DNA of 64,000 nucleotides from Acidobacteriota bacterium (GCA_019351975.1 JABBOG010000001.1:1-64000); one strand, 5' to 3'. Positions 44,354 through 52,829 are shown, counted from the stretch's first letter. The notes: generated from the letters alone by a model not told the origin. Made by a program: numbers and translations.

Positions 44354-44986
44354 TTACTCGGCGATACGATTGGTGCTGATGGGGCGGGTTTCGACATAGT
44401 CGGCCTTGGTGGAGTAGTCGGCGCGGGTGGTGTCGTCGCTGTCGTCTGCTTTACGTTCGACGCCAGAGGTTTCTTCGCCGGAGGAGGAGATGTCGCGAGC
44501 GCCGGTGTCGCGGAGAGCCTGCTTGGCGCGCGATATTTCTTCGGAGGTATCGCAGTGGACGGAGAGGAGATTGCCGCCGTTTTTGACGGCGCCTTCGAAG
44601 CGCTTGGCTTCATATTCGGGGATACCCATGCCGACGAGTGCTCCGACGACACCACCGACGGCACCGCCGACGCCGAGACCGGCGAGCGCGCCCATGATGG
44701 GGCCGGCTGCGATGAGCGGGCCGACGCCGGGGATGGCGAGGGCACCGATGCCGGCGAGCAGGCCAAGGGTTCCGCCGATGACGCCACCGGTGGTGACGCC
44801 GGTGACGGTGCCTTCGGGAGCCTTGGTGTTCTTCTCGTGAGCGAAGGCGCGGGTGCTGTCATCGTCGGGAAGAAGGACGGAGATGGCGGCGTTGGTAAAG
44901 CCGATGGAGAGGAGGTGATCGACGGCGTTCTCTGCGGTGGCAGGTGTGGCGTAGATGCCGAAGACGGCGGTGTTTTTGCTGGACAT
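44354..44986 (-). CDS. Glycine-zipper stress protein (general stress protein 17M/YflT-like)
   Basis: Encodes 210 residues. N-terminal YflT-like fold ('VFGIYATPATAENAVDHLLSIGF') is followed by a Gly-rich stretch with two membrane-like glycine-zipper helices (about 75-125). The polar tail ends 'TKADYVETRPISTNRIAE'. Similar proteins are general-stress or envelope-stress products. ATG 44986 has AAGGAG seven bases upstream. An AACTTTAAAGTT palindrome lies at 45004-45015 upstream. It starts 67 bases after a BON-domain gene on the same strand. Confidence 0.75.
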   Translation of the reverse strand: MSSKNTAVFGIYATPATAENAVDHLLSIGFTNAAISVLLPDDDSTRAFAHEKNTKAPEGTVTGVTTGGVIGGTLGLLAGIGALAIPGVGPLIAAGPIMGALAGLGVGGAVGGVVGALVGMGIPEYEAKRFEGAVKNGGNLLSVHCDTSEEISRAKQALRDTGARDISSSGEETSGVERKADDSDDTTRADYSTKADYVETRPISTNRIAE

Positions 44987-45053
44987 GGTGAATCTCCTTG
45001 AAGAACTTTAAAGTTTTTTGCGTTGCAGGTCGGCAGTGCGGCGGCGGGTCGTA

Positions 45054-45443
45054 TTACTGCTTGACGGTCATCTGATCGACAATTTTGTAGCTCGGGGCTG
45101 CCTGCGTGGCGTCGTTATCGACTTGCTGCTTTTGGCGATCGGATTTGACGGGGCCTTTGAGCGTTACGGTGCCGTGGCGCGTGATGATCTTGACGTTGTA
45201 GGCGTCCATGGTGAGACTCTTGTCGGCGATGATGGCTTTGCGGACGGCTGCTGTGGTTTTGAGATCGTTTGTGGAATTCGGCTGGTTGTCTGCGGTGAGG
45301 CCAGCGTTCTTATTCTGTGCGGAGTCGTTGGGCTGCGTGGAGGATGTCTGGGCCGATGCGGATGGATTGAGTAGAGCGGCAGGTGCGCCTAGAACGAGCA
45401 GCGCGAGCGTTGAGCGGTACAGTGTAGTGCGGAACTTCGTCAT
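45054..45443 (-). CDS. Secreted BON-domain protein
   Basis: Encodes 129 residues with a signal peptide (cleaved near ASAQ-TSS). An Asn/Gln/Thr-rich linker precedes one BON domain ('AVRKAIIADKSLTMDAYNVKIITRHGTVTLKGPVKSDRQ'), a fold linked to phospholipid or envelope interaction as in OsmY. It is probably periplasmic and stress-related. The next gene downstream encodes the glycine-zipper protein. Three GTACG boxes lie 70-95 bases upstream. Confidence 0.82.
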   Translation of the reverse strand: MTKFRTTLYRSTLALLVLGAPAALLNPSASAQTSSTQPNDSAQNKNAGLTADNQPNSTNDLKTTAAVRKAIIADKSLTMDAYNVKIITRHGTVTLKGPVKSDRQKQQVDNDATQAAPSYKIVDQMTVKQ

Positions 45444-45510
45444 AAGGGCCCTTGTGCTGCAGTGATTTTGGCCGTTGCCGAAAGCACAGTACTTGTGAAT
45501 GCGACATGTA

Positions 45511-45538
45511 TCGTACGACCAGTACGTCAGATGTACGT
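45511..45538 (-). promoter_or_regulatory. Iterated GTACG boxes upstream of the BON gene
   Basis: GTACG occurs at 45513, 45522 and 45533, giving spacings of 9 and 11 bases. The first copy lies in the palindrome TCGTACGA (45511-45518). The other two are GTACGT repeats one helical turn apart. The arrangement resembles cooperative regulator sites; the regulator is unknown. The remainder of 45444-45608 has no gene. Confidence 0.45.
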
Positions 45539-45608
45539 GGGATGGTCTGCGTTGTGCAGCGCTATGTAATGAGTGTGTCGCTGGTCAGCGGTTTGCCGTT
45601 CGGAGAAT

Positions 45609-46052
45609 TTATTTGACAGCGTTGCGAATGTTGGAGCGGCCTGCGTAGGCCATGACGCCGGTGGAGATGGCGGTGGCGGTACACCAGGAGCAGAGCTTGC
45701 CGAAGCTGATGACCTGGCGGCCGGCGTTGAAGGCAGCTGCGGAGGCGTCGAGGGCGAGCTTGGCACCGAGCAATTTTTTTGCGGGCTCGTGTTTTCGGGC
45801 AAGAAGGATCAGGGCGAGCGTTGTGCTGAAGCTGGCAATGCCGAGGATGCCGTCTGGAATCCCGAAGGGGTGCGCTGCCCTGGAGGTGGTGATGCGTTCG
45901 GAGTCGAAGACACGGCAGTGAGGATCAGGAAGAGAGTCGATTGCGCCGAGCTGATAGAGGGTGATGGGGACGAGGGTTGCGAGGGCGCAGCAACATGCTC
46001 CGAGCATGATGGCGTCCTCGCAGGTGCAGGGTTGGGATTTGCGGCGGCTCAT
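45609..46052 (-). CDS. Vitamin K epoxide reductase family membrane protein
   Basis: Encodes 147 residues with four hydrophobic segments. 'HPFGIPDGILGIASFSTTLALILL' is typical of VKOR-family proteins. The redox pair is in 'KLCSWCTATAIS' near residue 122. The N-terminus has several Cys (residues 9, 11, 20-22). VKOR homologues reoxidise quinone-linked DsbA-like thiol carriers in the inner membrane. A DsbA partner is not present in this window. It overlaps the stop of an SDR gene by 4 bp, so translation is coupled. Confidence 0.85.
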   Translation of the reverse strand: MSRRKSQPCTCEDAIMLGACCCALATLVPITLYQLGAIDSLPDPHCRVFDSERITTSRAAHPFGIPDGILGIASFSTTLALILLARKHEPAKKLLGAKLALDASAAAFNAGRQVISFGKLCSWCTATAISTGVMAYAGRSNIRNAVK

Positions 46053-47059
46053 GCGGTTCTCCGTTTCGCGAGGATGGCACCGCCCAGCGCGGTGACGGCG
46101 AGAGCGGCGACTGTGGCGACCGTACCTCGATTGAGGGAGAGGAAGATTTCGGCGCTGGTGCGAGTGGAGCGATCGGCAAACTTGCCGCGTGCGCTGTGGA
46201 CGCCGGGGACGTAGTTGTAGAGATTATTGGGTGCGTTGGGGTTTTTGGGTTCGTTGGGAATTTGTTGGGACTTGTATCCGGTCTTGCCGAGGTAGCGGTC
46301 GAGCAGGCCGGGGATGAACATCTGGCCGATGATGGCGGCGACGGTGGGTGTGCCGACCCAGTATTCGCGGCGCGGATTTTGTGCGAAGCCTGCGGCGACG
46401 ACGACTTCAGCGGCGAGTTCGGGCTCGAAGATGGGAGGGACGGGTTGGGTATCGTTGGGCATGCGGTTCTTGACCCAGTCGAACTGCGTGGTGTTCATGG
46501 CGGGCATCTGTACGGTGGTGATTTTGATGTTGCTGTTGTCGTGATAGAGTTCGCAGCGCAGCGAGTCAGTGAAGCCGTTGATGGCGTGTTTGCAGGCGCA
46601 GTATGCGGACTGGAGCGGGATGGAGCGGTAGGAGAGTGCGGAGCCGATCTGGATGATGGTGCCGCGATCGCGGGGGAGCATGCGCTTGAGCGCGGACTGG
46701 GTGCCGTGGACGAAGCCGAGGTAGAGGACTTCGGTGACGCGCTTGTAGTCGGAGGCTTCCATTTCTTTGACGGGGGAGAAGACGCTGACCATGGCGTCGT
46801 TGACCCAGATGTCGATGGGGCCGAACTCTTCTTCAACTTTGGATGCGGCGGCGTCGACGGCTTCGGCGTCGGAGACATCGACGGGAAGAACGAGAGCTTT
46901 GCCGCCGAGTGCTTCGCACTCTTGCCTGGCGGCGTTGAGGGCTTCGGGATTGCGGGCCATGAGGCCGATGTGTGCGCCGCGTTTTGCGAAGCCGTGGGCG
47001 ATGGCGCGGCCCAGACCTGCGGATGAGCCTGTGATGACGACGACGGGTGGGTTGGGCAT
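46049..47059 (-). CDS. SDR-family oxidoreductase with membrane tail
   Basis: Encodes 336 residues from ATG 47059, with AAGGAG six bases upstream. An open frame continues 89 codons upstream but is not conserved-looking. 'VVVITGSSAGLGRAIAHGFAKRG' is the nucleotide-binding motif, and 'SAYCACKHAI' supplies YxxxK. The C-terminus beyond 250 is unlike short SDRs: 'YKSQQIPNEPKNPNAPNNLYNYV' and a hydrophobic helix with AKRR end ('GTVATVAALAVTALGGAIL'). It is therefore probably membrane-attached. Overlaps VKOR by 4 bp; substrate unknown. Confidence 0.85.
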   Translation of the reverse strand: MPNPPVVVITGSSAGLGRAIAHGFAKRGAHIGLMARNPEALNAARQECEALGGKALVLPVDVSDAEAVDAAASKVEEEFGPIDIWVNDAMVSVFSPVKEMEASDYKRVTEVLYLGFVHGTQSALKRMLPRDRGTIIQIGSALSYRSIPLQSAYCACKHAINGFTDSLRCELYHDNSNIKITTVQMPAMNTTQFDWVKNRMPNDTQPVPPIFEPELAAEVVVAAGFAQNPRREYWVGTPTVAAIIGQMFIPGLLDRYLGKTGYKSQQIPNEPKNPNAPNNLYNYVPGVHSARGKFADRSTRTSAEIFLSLNRGTVATVAALAVTALGGAILAKRRTA

Positions 47060-47299
47060 GGGTGACTCCTTTTCGCGTTTGGGAACCTGGGGTGTGGGTA
47101 GCGAACTTGCGGGGCTACTGGATTCTGGCGGCACGGCGATCATGTGCGCTCTTTCGTTGAGATGCAGATTTTCGAGAAGAAACATCTTTCTACGATAAAA
47201 ACTATCGGCACGTCGAGAGGTGGTTGATGGAGCTGTCGATGAGGGAGTGACGAAGCGCTTGCAACCCGAAGAGGCGCTGTGTGCTCTCATGTAGCGGAA

Positions 47300-47312
47300 C
47301 AGCGTAACGCTG
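47300..47312 (+). promoter_or_regulatory. Palindrome upstream of the first DUF421 gene
   Basis: CAGCGT-A-ACGCTG, perfect 13-base palindrome, 30 bases before the GTG start. GGAAC at 47296-47300 overlaps its edge and could be an ECF -35, but the spaced CGCA is a poor -10. Another short repeat CGATA-N5-TATCG lies at 47193-47207 on the SDR side. Confidence 0.35.
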
Positions 47313-47341
47313 CCGCACGCATACAAAGCAGGGGAAAATCG

Positions 47342-47800
47342 GTGGCTATCTTTGTCATCTTTCGCGCGGTGTTTGGGTATCTGTTTCTGGTGCTGATGGT
47401 TCGGATTGTGGGGCGGCGTCCGGGGAAGCAGCTGACGCCATTTGAGTTTGTACTGATTTTTTATCTCGGGGGGCTGACGCTTACGGGAATGGTGGGGGAC
47501 GAGGCGTCACTGACGAATGCGGTGACGCAGATTTTGACGGTGGCGCTGTGCCACTACGTGCTTGCGTCGCTGCGGTACCGGTTTGATGTGGTGGCGCAGG
47601 TGCTGGATGGGACGCCGCTGATCCTGCTTGAACATAACGAGTGGCGGACGGATACGATGAGCCGGATGCGGATCACGGACGACGATGTAATGGATATGGC
47701 GCGCGAGCACAAGATCAAGGACCTCAAGGGCATTGATGCGGCGGTTCTGGAGGCGTTTGGGGAGATTACAGTGGTGGCGCGCAAGGACGATTCGAAGTGA
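47342..47800 (+). CDS. DUF421 (YetF-like) membrane protein
   Basis: Encodes 152 residues from GTG 47342. It has three hydrophobic segments at about 3-20, 30-50 and 60-75, then the YetF-like soluble domain 'VAQVLDGTPLILLEHNEWRTDTMSRMRITDDDVMDMAREHKI'. 'RRPGKQLTPFEFVLIFYLGG' is the family signature. Function of DUF421 proteins is not established; some are reported in sporulation or stress. First gene of a short operon with a second DUF421 gene three genes later. It is divergent from the SDR. Confidence 0.85.
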   Translation: MAIFVIFRAVFGYLFLVLMVRIVGRRPGKQLTPFEFVLIFYLGGLTLTGMVGDEASLTNAVTQILTVALCHYVLASLRYRFDVVAQVLDGTPLILLEHNEWRTDTMSRMRITDDDVMDMAREHKIKDLKGIDAAVLEAFGEITVVARKDDSK

Positions 47801-47810
47801 AAGGGTAGCT

Positions 47811-48347
47811 ATGCCGAAGCCGTTTACAAGCCCGGTGGAAGACTCTGTTCCAAAGGTGGACGAGAAAATCGCTGTTGGAGAGAACCTGGAATTTCAGCGT
47901 AAGTGGTGGCGCTTTGAGCGGGTGATATGGTCAGTGTTTCTGGTGATTCTGGTGTGCGATGTATTGGGATTGTTTGGGCGAGGATGGCTGTCGAAGGCAA
48001 AGCTGGTGAGCGATGACGGGGAGTTAACGCTGAACTATGAGCGGATGGAACGGTCGGATACACCGTCGATTATGACGCTGCACTTCAGCGAGCAGGCGAT
48101 TCACGATGGGCGTGTAAAGATTTTTGTGGGCCGAACGATTCTGGGACCGCTGGGTGCGCAGCGGATCTCGCCGCAGCCTGTGGTGTCTGCGATTGGCGAG
48201 GGTGGAATTACGTATACGTTTGCGGCGACGGAAGCGCCTGCTGTGGTGCAGATTGCGTTGAAGCCGTCGTTTCCGGGGCCGCACAAGTTTACGATGCGGA
48301 TGGAGGATGGGCGGCCGGTTGAAGGCAGTGTGTTTGTATTTCCGTGA
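47811..48347 (+). CDS. Single-pass hypothetical protein between two DUF421 genes
   Basis: Encodes 178 residues from ATG 47811, with AAAGGG five bases upstream. The only hydrophobic segment is at about 36-56 ('RVIWSVFLVILVCDVLGLFG'). A soluble beta-rich domain follows ('IMTLHFSEQAIHDGRVKIFVGRTILGPLG', ending 'MEDGRPVEGSVFVFP'). I do not recognise a family. The location between two DUF421 paralogues, 10 and 13 bases away, suggests a subunit of a membrane complex made with them. An earlier frame start overlapping the first DUF421 gene is less likely. Confidence 0.7.
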   Translation: MPKPFTSPVEDSVPKVDEKIAVGENLEFQRKWWRFERVIWSVFLVILVCDVLGLFGRGWLSKAKLVSDDGELTLNYERMERSDTPSIMTLHFSEQAIHDGRVKIFVGRTILGPLGAQRISPQPVVSAIGEGGITYTFAATEAPAVVQIALKPSFPGPHKFTMRMEDGRPVEGSVFVFP

Positions 48348-48360
48348 GTGTTGAATTTCT

Positions 48361-48801
48361 ATGGCTACGATTCTCCATGCGGTGCTCGGGTATTTTATTT
48401 TGCTGCTGGTGGTGCGCGTGCTGGCGCGGCGCCCTGGGTCGCAGATGACGATGTTCGAGTTTGTGATTGTGTTCCTGATGGGAGGAATTATCATTCTTTC
48501 GACGGTGGGGAACGACCGGTCGGTGACGAACTGTACGTGCGCTGTGATTGCGGTGGGATTGATCCACCGAACGGTGTCATGGGCGAAGAACAGGTCGCCG
48601 ATGCTGGGCGCGATTATTGATGGGACGCCGCTGGTGGTTATCCGGAACGGGGAGTGGCAGCCGGAGGTTGTGCGGGGGATGAAGCTGCGCCGCGAGGACA
48701 TTGAGGCGGCGGCACGAGAGCGTGGCGTGACGCGGGTCGAGGATATAGAGTATGCGATTCTAGAGCGCAATGGACGCATCAGCGTGTTGCCAAAGGAATA
48801 A
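48361..48801 (+). CDS. Second DUF421 (YetF-like) membrane protein
   Basis: Encodes 146 residues, similar in layout to the first DUF421 gene: two or three helices at about 5-75 ('RRPGSQMTMFEFVIVFLMGG'), then 'GAIIDGTPLVVIRNGEWQPEVVRGMKLRREDIEAAARERG'. They differ enough to be ancient paralogues, not a recent copy. It lies 13 bases after the intervening hypothetical gene and 17 bases before an MFS gene, so all four are likely co-transcribed. No clear ribosome site before its ATG. Confidence 0.85.
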   Translation: MATILHAVLGYFILLLVVRVLARRPGSQMTMFEFVIVFLMGGIIILSTVGNDRSVTNCTCAVIAVGLIHRTVSWAKNRSPMLGAIIDGTPLVVIRNGEWQPEVVRGMKLRREDIEAAARERGVTRVEDIEYAILERNGRISVLPKE

Positions 48802-48818
48802 ACGGACAGGGGTGGGCC

Positions 48819-50267
48819 ATGGCGCGCGGAGCAGAGGTCGAACCAGGGCGGGAGGTTGAGACAGACGTGCCGGAGCGCATGGACCGGCTGCCGTGGTCTA
48901 GCTGGCATGTGCGGATTCTGGTGGCGCTGGGGACATCGTGGCTGCTGGATGGGCTAGAGGTCACGCTGGTGGGGTCGCTGTCGGGGATTCTGGAGAGCCG
49001 CGCGGGATTGCACCTGACGGCGCCGGAGGTGACGGGTGCGGCTTCGACGTATCTTGCGGGGGCTGTGCTGGGTGCGCTGCTGTTTGGATATCTGACGGAC
49101 AGGCTGGGCCGGCGAAAGTTATTTCTGGTGACGCTGGCGACGTACTCGCTGGCGACGATTGCGAGCGCGTTTTCGTGGAACCTGGTGAGCTTTTCGGTGT
49201 TCCGGTTCTTCACGGGGGTTGGGATCGGCGGGGAGTATGCGGCGATTAATTCCGCTGTGGACGAACTGATTCCGGGCAAGATTCGGGGAACGGTGGACCT
49301 GATTGTGAATGGGACGTTCTGGCTGGGAGCGACGGTTGGATCGCTGGCGACGATGTTTCTTCTGGCAGGGTATGTGCCGAGAGATATTGGGTGGAGATAT
49401 GCGTTTGGGATTGGCGGAACGCTGGGGATCGGGGTGCTGGTGCTGCGGTTGTCGGTGCCGGAGAGTCCGCGGTGGTTGATGCTGCGAGGGAGAGAGAAGG
49501 ATGCGGACCGTACGGTGGCGGAGATTGAAGGGAAGGTGAGCAAGGGGCATCCGGAGACGTTGCCGAAACCGGAGGCGGGCAAGCTGAAGATTGCGGTGCG
49601 GGACCATACGCCGCTGCGGGAGATCTTCAGCAATATGGTGGGAGAGAACAGGCAGAGGTCGATCCTGGGGCTGGTGCTGATGGTGTCGCAGGCGTTCTTT
49701 TTCAATGCGGTGTTCTTTTCGTACGGGCTGATGGTGAAGAAGTTTTTTCATGTGTCGGATGGGGCGATGCCGATGCATCTGCTACCGTTTGCGATCGCGA
49801 GTTTTCTGGGGCCGCTGACGCTGGGGCGATTGTTTGACAACATTGGGCGAAAGCCGATGATTACAGCTTGCTATGGCGTTGCGGGGCTGCTGCTGGTGGG
49901 GGTTCTGTTCCCGTTTGTGCATGGGATGCTGGGAGCGCGCGGGCTTGCGATATGGTTCAGCGTGATTTTCTTCGTGGCATCGTCGGCAGCGAGCGCGGCG
50001 TACCTGACGGTGAGCGAGATCTTTCCGCTGGAGATGCGGGCGTTCGCGATTGCGATCTTTTATGCGCTGGGAACGCTGCTGGGTGGAGTTGGAGCGCCGG
50101 TGTTGTTTGGAGTGCTGATTGCGACGAACTCGAAGATGAATGTGGCGATGGGCTATGCGCTGGGAGCGGCGTTGATGCTTGGGGGCGCGGCGTGCGAATA
50201 CTTTATCGGAGTGGAGGCCGCGGGGAAGAGTTTGGAGAGCATCTCGAAGCCGCTACAGAGCCGGTAG
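48819..50267 (+). CDS. Major-facilitator (sugar-porter-like) transporter
   Basis: Encodes 482 residues with about 12 helices. 'GYLTDRLGRRKLFLVTL' and 'RFFTGVGIGGEYAAINSAVDELIPGKIRG' resemble the sugar-porter and organic-acid branches. 'VPESPRWLMLRGREKDADRTV' lies in the central loop. The substrate is unknown. It sits at the end of the DUF421 operon, so it may be linked to the same stress response. A hairpin follows 125 bases later. Confidence 0.85.
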   Translation: MARGAEVEPGREVETDVPERMDRLPWSSWHVRILVALGTSWLLDGLEVTLVGSLSGILESRAGLHLTAPEVTGAASTYLAGAVLGALLFGYLTDRLGRRKLFLVTLATYSLATIASAFSWNLVSFSVFRFFTGVGIGGEYAAINSAVDELIPGKIRGTVDLIVNGTFWLGATVGSLATMFLLAGYVPRDIGWRYAFGIGGTLGIGVLVLRLSVPESPRWLMLRGREKDADRTVAEIEGKVSKGHPETLPKPEAGKLKIAVRDHTPLREIFSNMVGENRQRSILGLVLMVSQAFFFNAVFFSYGLMVKKFFHVSDGAMPMHLLPFAIASFLGPLTLGRLFDNIGRKPMITACYGVAGLLLVGVLFPFVHGMLGARGLAIWFSVIFFVASSAASAAYLTVSEIFPLEMRAFAIAIFYALGTLLGGVGAPVLFGVLIATNSKMNVAMGYALGAALMLGGAACEYFIGVEAAGKSLESISKPLQSR

Positions 50268-50391
50268 TCCAGGGAAGTTCCGATGTGGCAGGTACGGCTG
50301 GGCTGAAGGCCGTCCCCTTCAGGACAGCGACCTGAGCATAGGTTCTCCAGAGGTTGCGTGGGTGAAGGGAATCCGGAGGATCAAGCAAAGC

Positions 50392-50421
50392 GGCGCTACT
50401 GTGTAGAGACACGGTAGCGCC
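50392..50421. terminator. Terminator-like hairpin between convergent genes
   Basis: Arms GGCGCTACTGTGT and ACACGGTAGCGCC (one mismatch) around AGAG. No T-run. It lies between the MFS gene on the plus strand and the small membrane gene on the minus strand. Confidence 0.55.
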
Positions 50422-50441
50422 GGATTCTGCTGGTGGTTCGA

Positions 50442-50753
50442 TTAGTCCACGTAGGTGACGCGGCGGCGGGTGTAGACACGCTGGCTGCCGCCGCCCCAGG
50501 CGATGAGGAGGGCGATGACGTGCAGCAGGAACCAGAGGCCGATGCCGAGGTCGGTGTAGATCCAGTAGAGGATGAGGAGTCGTGGGATGAGGAGTGCGAC
50601 GATGGCTGGAATGAGGCCGACGGTGGAGGGGATGAACTGCGTCATGCTGTGCTGCAGCCATGCGAGCACGATGCAGATGCGGGGGAGGAAGAGGGAGAGA
50701 ACGAGAAACCAAAGTGGAATGGCGTGCGTTGCCAGATTGAGGTGGACGTTCAT
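50442..50753 (-). CDS. Small hydrophobic membrane protein
   Basis: Encodes 103 residues with three hydrophobic segments (about 10-30, 43-65, 70-92). 'PLWFLVLSLFLPRICIVLAWLQ' and 'YTRRRVTYVD' at the end. No recognised family. It is not obviously in an operon with the lipoprotein gene 60 bases upstream. Confidence 0.7.
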   Translation of the reverse strand: MNVHLNLATHAIPLWFLVLSLFLPRICIVLAWLQHSMTQFIPSTVGLIPAIVALLIPRLLILYWIYTDLGIGLWFLLHVIALLIAWGGGSQRVYTRRRVTYVD

Positions 50754-50813
50754 GTTGGTTGCTGGCTCCTGAGTGTTACGTGTCTTGTTACAGCAAGATA
50801 CACGATTAGGATG

Positions 50814-51587
50814 CTACTTGGCTGCAAAGGTGAAGCTGACTTTGGCGGTGGATTTTGCGGGCACGGTGATCTGCATGTCCTGCTCGCCTAGTTTTTCCTG
50901 TACGGCGGCGACGGTGTAGGTACCCGGTGCGAGGTCGGGGATGGTGAAGGTGCCGTTGGTGCCGGTGACGGCGAAGTAGCGGTTGGGAGCGACGTTGATG
51001 AAGGCGCTCATCCAGGGATGGTTGTTGCAGCGGACGGGGAGCATGACCTCGGGTGAGTTGAACTTCTCAGTCTGAGGAGGACCCATGGGTGCCTCGGAGA
51101 GATCGACGGAGTTGTTGCCGACCTGTGTGGGCATGGTGTGGACGTTGTGCATGGTGGGGTCGGAGTTGCGAAACTCGACGGTGCCGCCCTGCTGGAGCGC
51201 GATGACGTGAGGAACGTAGCGGCAGCCCTTTTGATCGAGGAGGACGGGCGGGGTATTCGAGGGTGCGCTGGCGTCGGGTGCGCCGGATTTGATGTAGATG
51301 AAGACGTTTGCGAGCTTGTGGTCGGTGACGAGGATTTGCTCGGTGGCGTTGGTGGAGAGGGCGCAGGCCGGGTCGGCAGACATGTCGATGGGGATGCGTA
51401 CGGGGGGAGTGCCTTTGAAGTCGACGATGCCGGAGATGGATCCGGCGGTGGCGGGATCGACGGCGGGCGCGGGATGAGCGGCGATGGGCTGGGTGGGGGA
51501 CTGCGCTGTGTTCACTGCAGCCTGCTTGCAGCCTGCGAGGGAGATGGCGAGGAGAGCGATGGACGTGAGGCGGAAGGATTGGGTCAT
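50814..51587 (-). CDS. Cupredoxin-like lipoprotein with carboxypeptidase-regulatory-like domain
   Basis: Encodes 257 residues from ATG 51587; the signal ends in a lipobox 'LAISLAGC', so it is lipid-anchored. A cupredoxin-like region includes 'DPTMHNVHTM' and 'VRCNNHPWMSAF', which supply His, Cys, His and Met in the order of type I copper ligands. A C-terminal beta domain 'NGTFTIPDLAPGTYTVAAVQEKLGEQDMQITV' is a carboxypeptidase-regulatory-like fold. It may bind copper or carry electrons at the outer or inner membrane; binding is not shown. The frame is open far upstream but without a start region that fits. Confidence 0.78.
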   Translation of the reverse strand: MTQSFRLTSIALLAISLAGCKQAAVNTAQSPTQPIAAHPAPAVDPATAGSISGIVDFKGTPPVRIPIDMSADPACALSTNATEQILVTDHKLANVFIYIKSGAPDASAPSNTPPVLLDQKGCRYVPHVIALQQGGTVEFRNSDPTMHNVHTMPTQVGNNSVDLSEAPMGPPQTEKFNSPEVMLPVRCNNHPWMSAFINVAPNRYFAVTGTNGTFTIPDLAPGTYTVAAVQEKLGEQDMQITVPAKSTAKVSFTFAAK

Positions 51588-51732
51588 AGGCTGGGGCGTC
51601 GATTCGGTACTGCTTGTGAGACGCGGTATAACGGTGGTCGGCTTCGGATCGATGGAGGTTTTGTGGCGTGAGGAGGTGTGGAGCGAGTGCTGTAGCACTT
51701 GATGGATGTGCCACAGCACTGGCTGGAGATAG

Positions 51733-52749
51733 TTACAGGGCGGCGATGACGGCTTCGCTAAATGCCCGTGTACCGGCAGTGCCGCCGACGTCGCGGGTGA
51801 GGGTTTTGCCTTCGGTGTAGACCCTATCGAGGGCGGTGCGGATGTTGGTTGCGGTCTGTGCTTCGTCGATGTGGTCGAGCATGAGGAGGGCGGACTGGAG
51901 GAGGGCGGTGGGATTGGCTTTGTCCTGTCCGGCAATGTCGGGTGCGGAGCCGTGGACGGCTTCGAAGATGGCGCAGTGCGCGCCGAGGTTGGCACCCGGG
52001 ACAAGGCCGAGGCCGCCGACGAAGGCGGAGCAGAGGTCGGAGAGGATGTCACCGTAGAGGTTTTCGGTGAGGATGATGTCGTATTGGTAAGGGTTCAGGA
52101 CAAGCTGCATGCAGGTGTTGTCGACGATGTGCTCGGCGTAGGTGACGTCGGGGAATTGGGATGCGACGGACTTGCAGCAGCGCAGGAAGAGGCCATCGGA
52201 GAGCTTCATGATGTTGGCCTTGTGGATGGCGTGGACTTTTTTGCGGCCATGCTTGAGGGCGTAGTCGAAGGCGGATTTAGCGATGCGGGTGGAGCCTTTG
52301 GTGGTGATGATCTTGAAGGACTGCGCGATGTCGGGGTTGATCATGACTTCGAGACCGGAGTAGAGGTCTTCGGTGTTTTCGCGGAAGATGACGAGATCGA
52401 TGTTGGGGTAGTTGGTTTTGAGGCCGGGGAGGTTCTTGATGGGGCGGAAGTTCGCGTAGAGGTCGAACTTTTTGCGCAGTGTGACGTTGATGGAGGAGAA
52501 GCCGCCGCCGATGGGCGTGGTGACGGGGCCTTTGAGGGCGACGCGGTTCTGTTCGATGGAGTCGTAGAGAGCTTTGGGGATGTACTCGCCGGTTTTAGCG
52601 AAGGCGTCGGCGCCAGCGTCATAGGTGTGCCAGTCGAAGGTGACGCCGGTGGATTTGCCTGCGGCTTCGAGGATGGCGACGGTGGCGGAGGTGACTTCGG
52701 GGCCGATGCCGTCGCCGGGGATAAGAGTGATGTTGTGGGTGTGGGGCAT
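51733..52749 (-). CDS. NAD-type isocitrate dehydrogenase (isocitrate/isopropylmalate family)
   Basis: Encodes 338 residues with AAGGA before the ATG. 'LIPGDGIGPEVT' N-terminal motif, substrate loop 'GGGFSSINVTLRKKFDLYANFRP', 'HKANIMKLSDGLFL', the metal Asp region 'ENLYGDILSDLCSAFVGGLG' and 'EAVHGSAPDIAGQDKANPTALLQSALLMLDH' fit NAD-dependent isocitrate dehydrogenases (mitochondrial IDH3-like). Isopropylmalate or homoisocitrate dehydrogenase is possible but less likely. It oxidises isocitrate to 2-oxoglutarate in the citric acid cycle. The gene is separate from leucine synthesis genes. Confidence 0.85.
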   Translation of the reverse strand: MPHTHNITLIPGDGIGPEVTSATVAILEAAGKSTGVTFDWHTYDAGADAFAKTGEYIPKALYDSIEQNRVALKGPVTTPIGGGFSSINVTLRKKFDLYANFRPIKNLPGLKTNYPNIDLVIFRENTEDLYSGLEVMINPDIAQSFKIITTKGSTRIAKSAFDYALKHGRKKVHAIHKANIMKLSDGLFLRCCKSVASQFPDVTYAEHIVDNTCMQLVLNPYQYDIILTENLYGDILSDLCSAFVGGLGLVPGANLGAHCAIFEAVHGSAPDIAGQDKANPTALLQSALLMLDHIDEAQTATNIRTALDRVYTEGKTLTRDVGGTAGTRAFSEAVIAAL

Positions 52750-52829
52750 GAGATCCTTTGCGGGTTGGGCTGATTGCGAGCTACAGCTTGAAGTTGTTCG
52801 CTTTTAGCTGACAACAACAGCGTTGGCGG

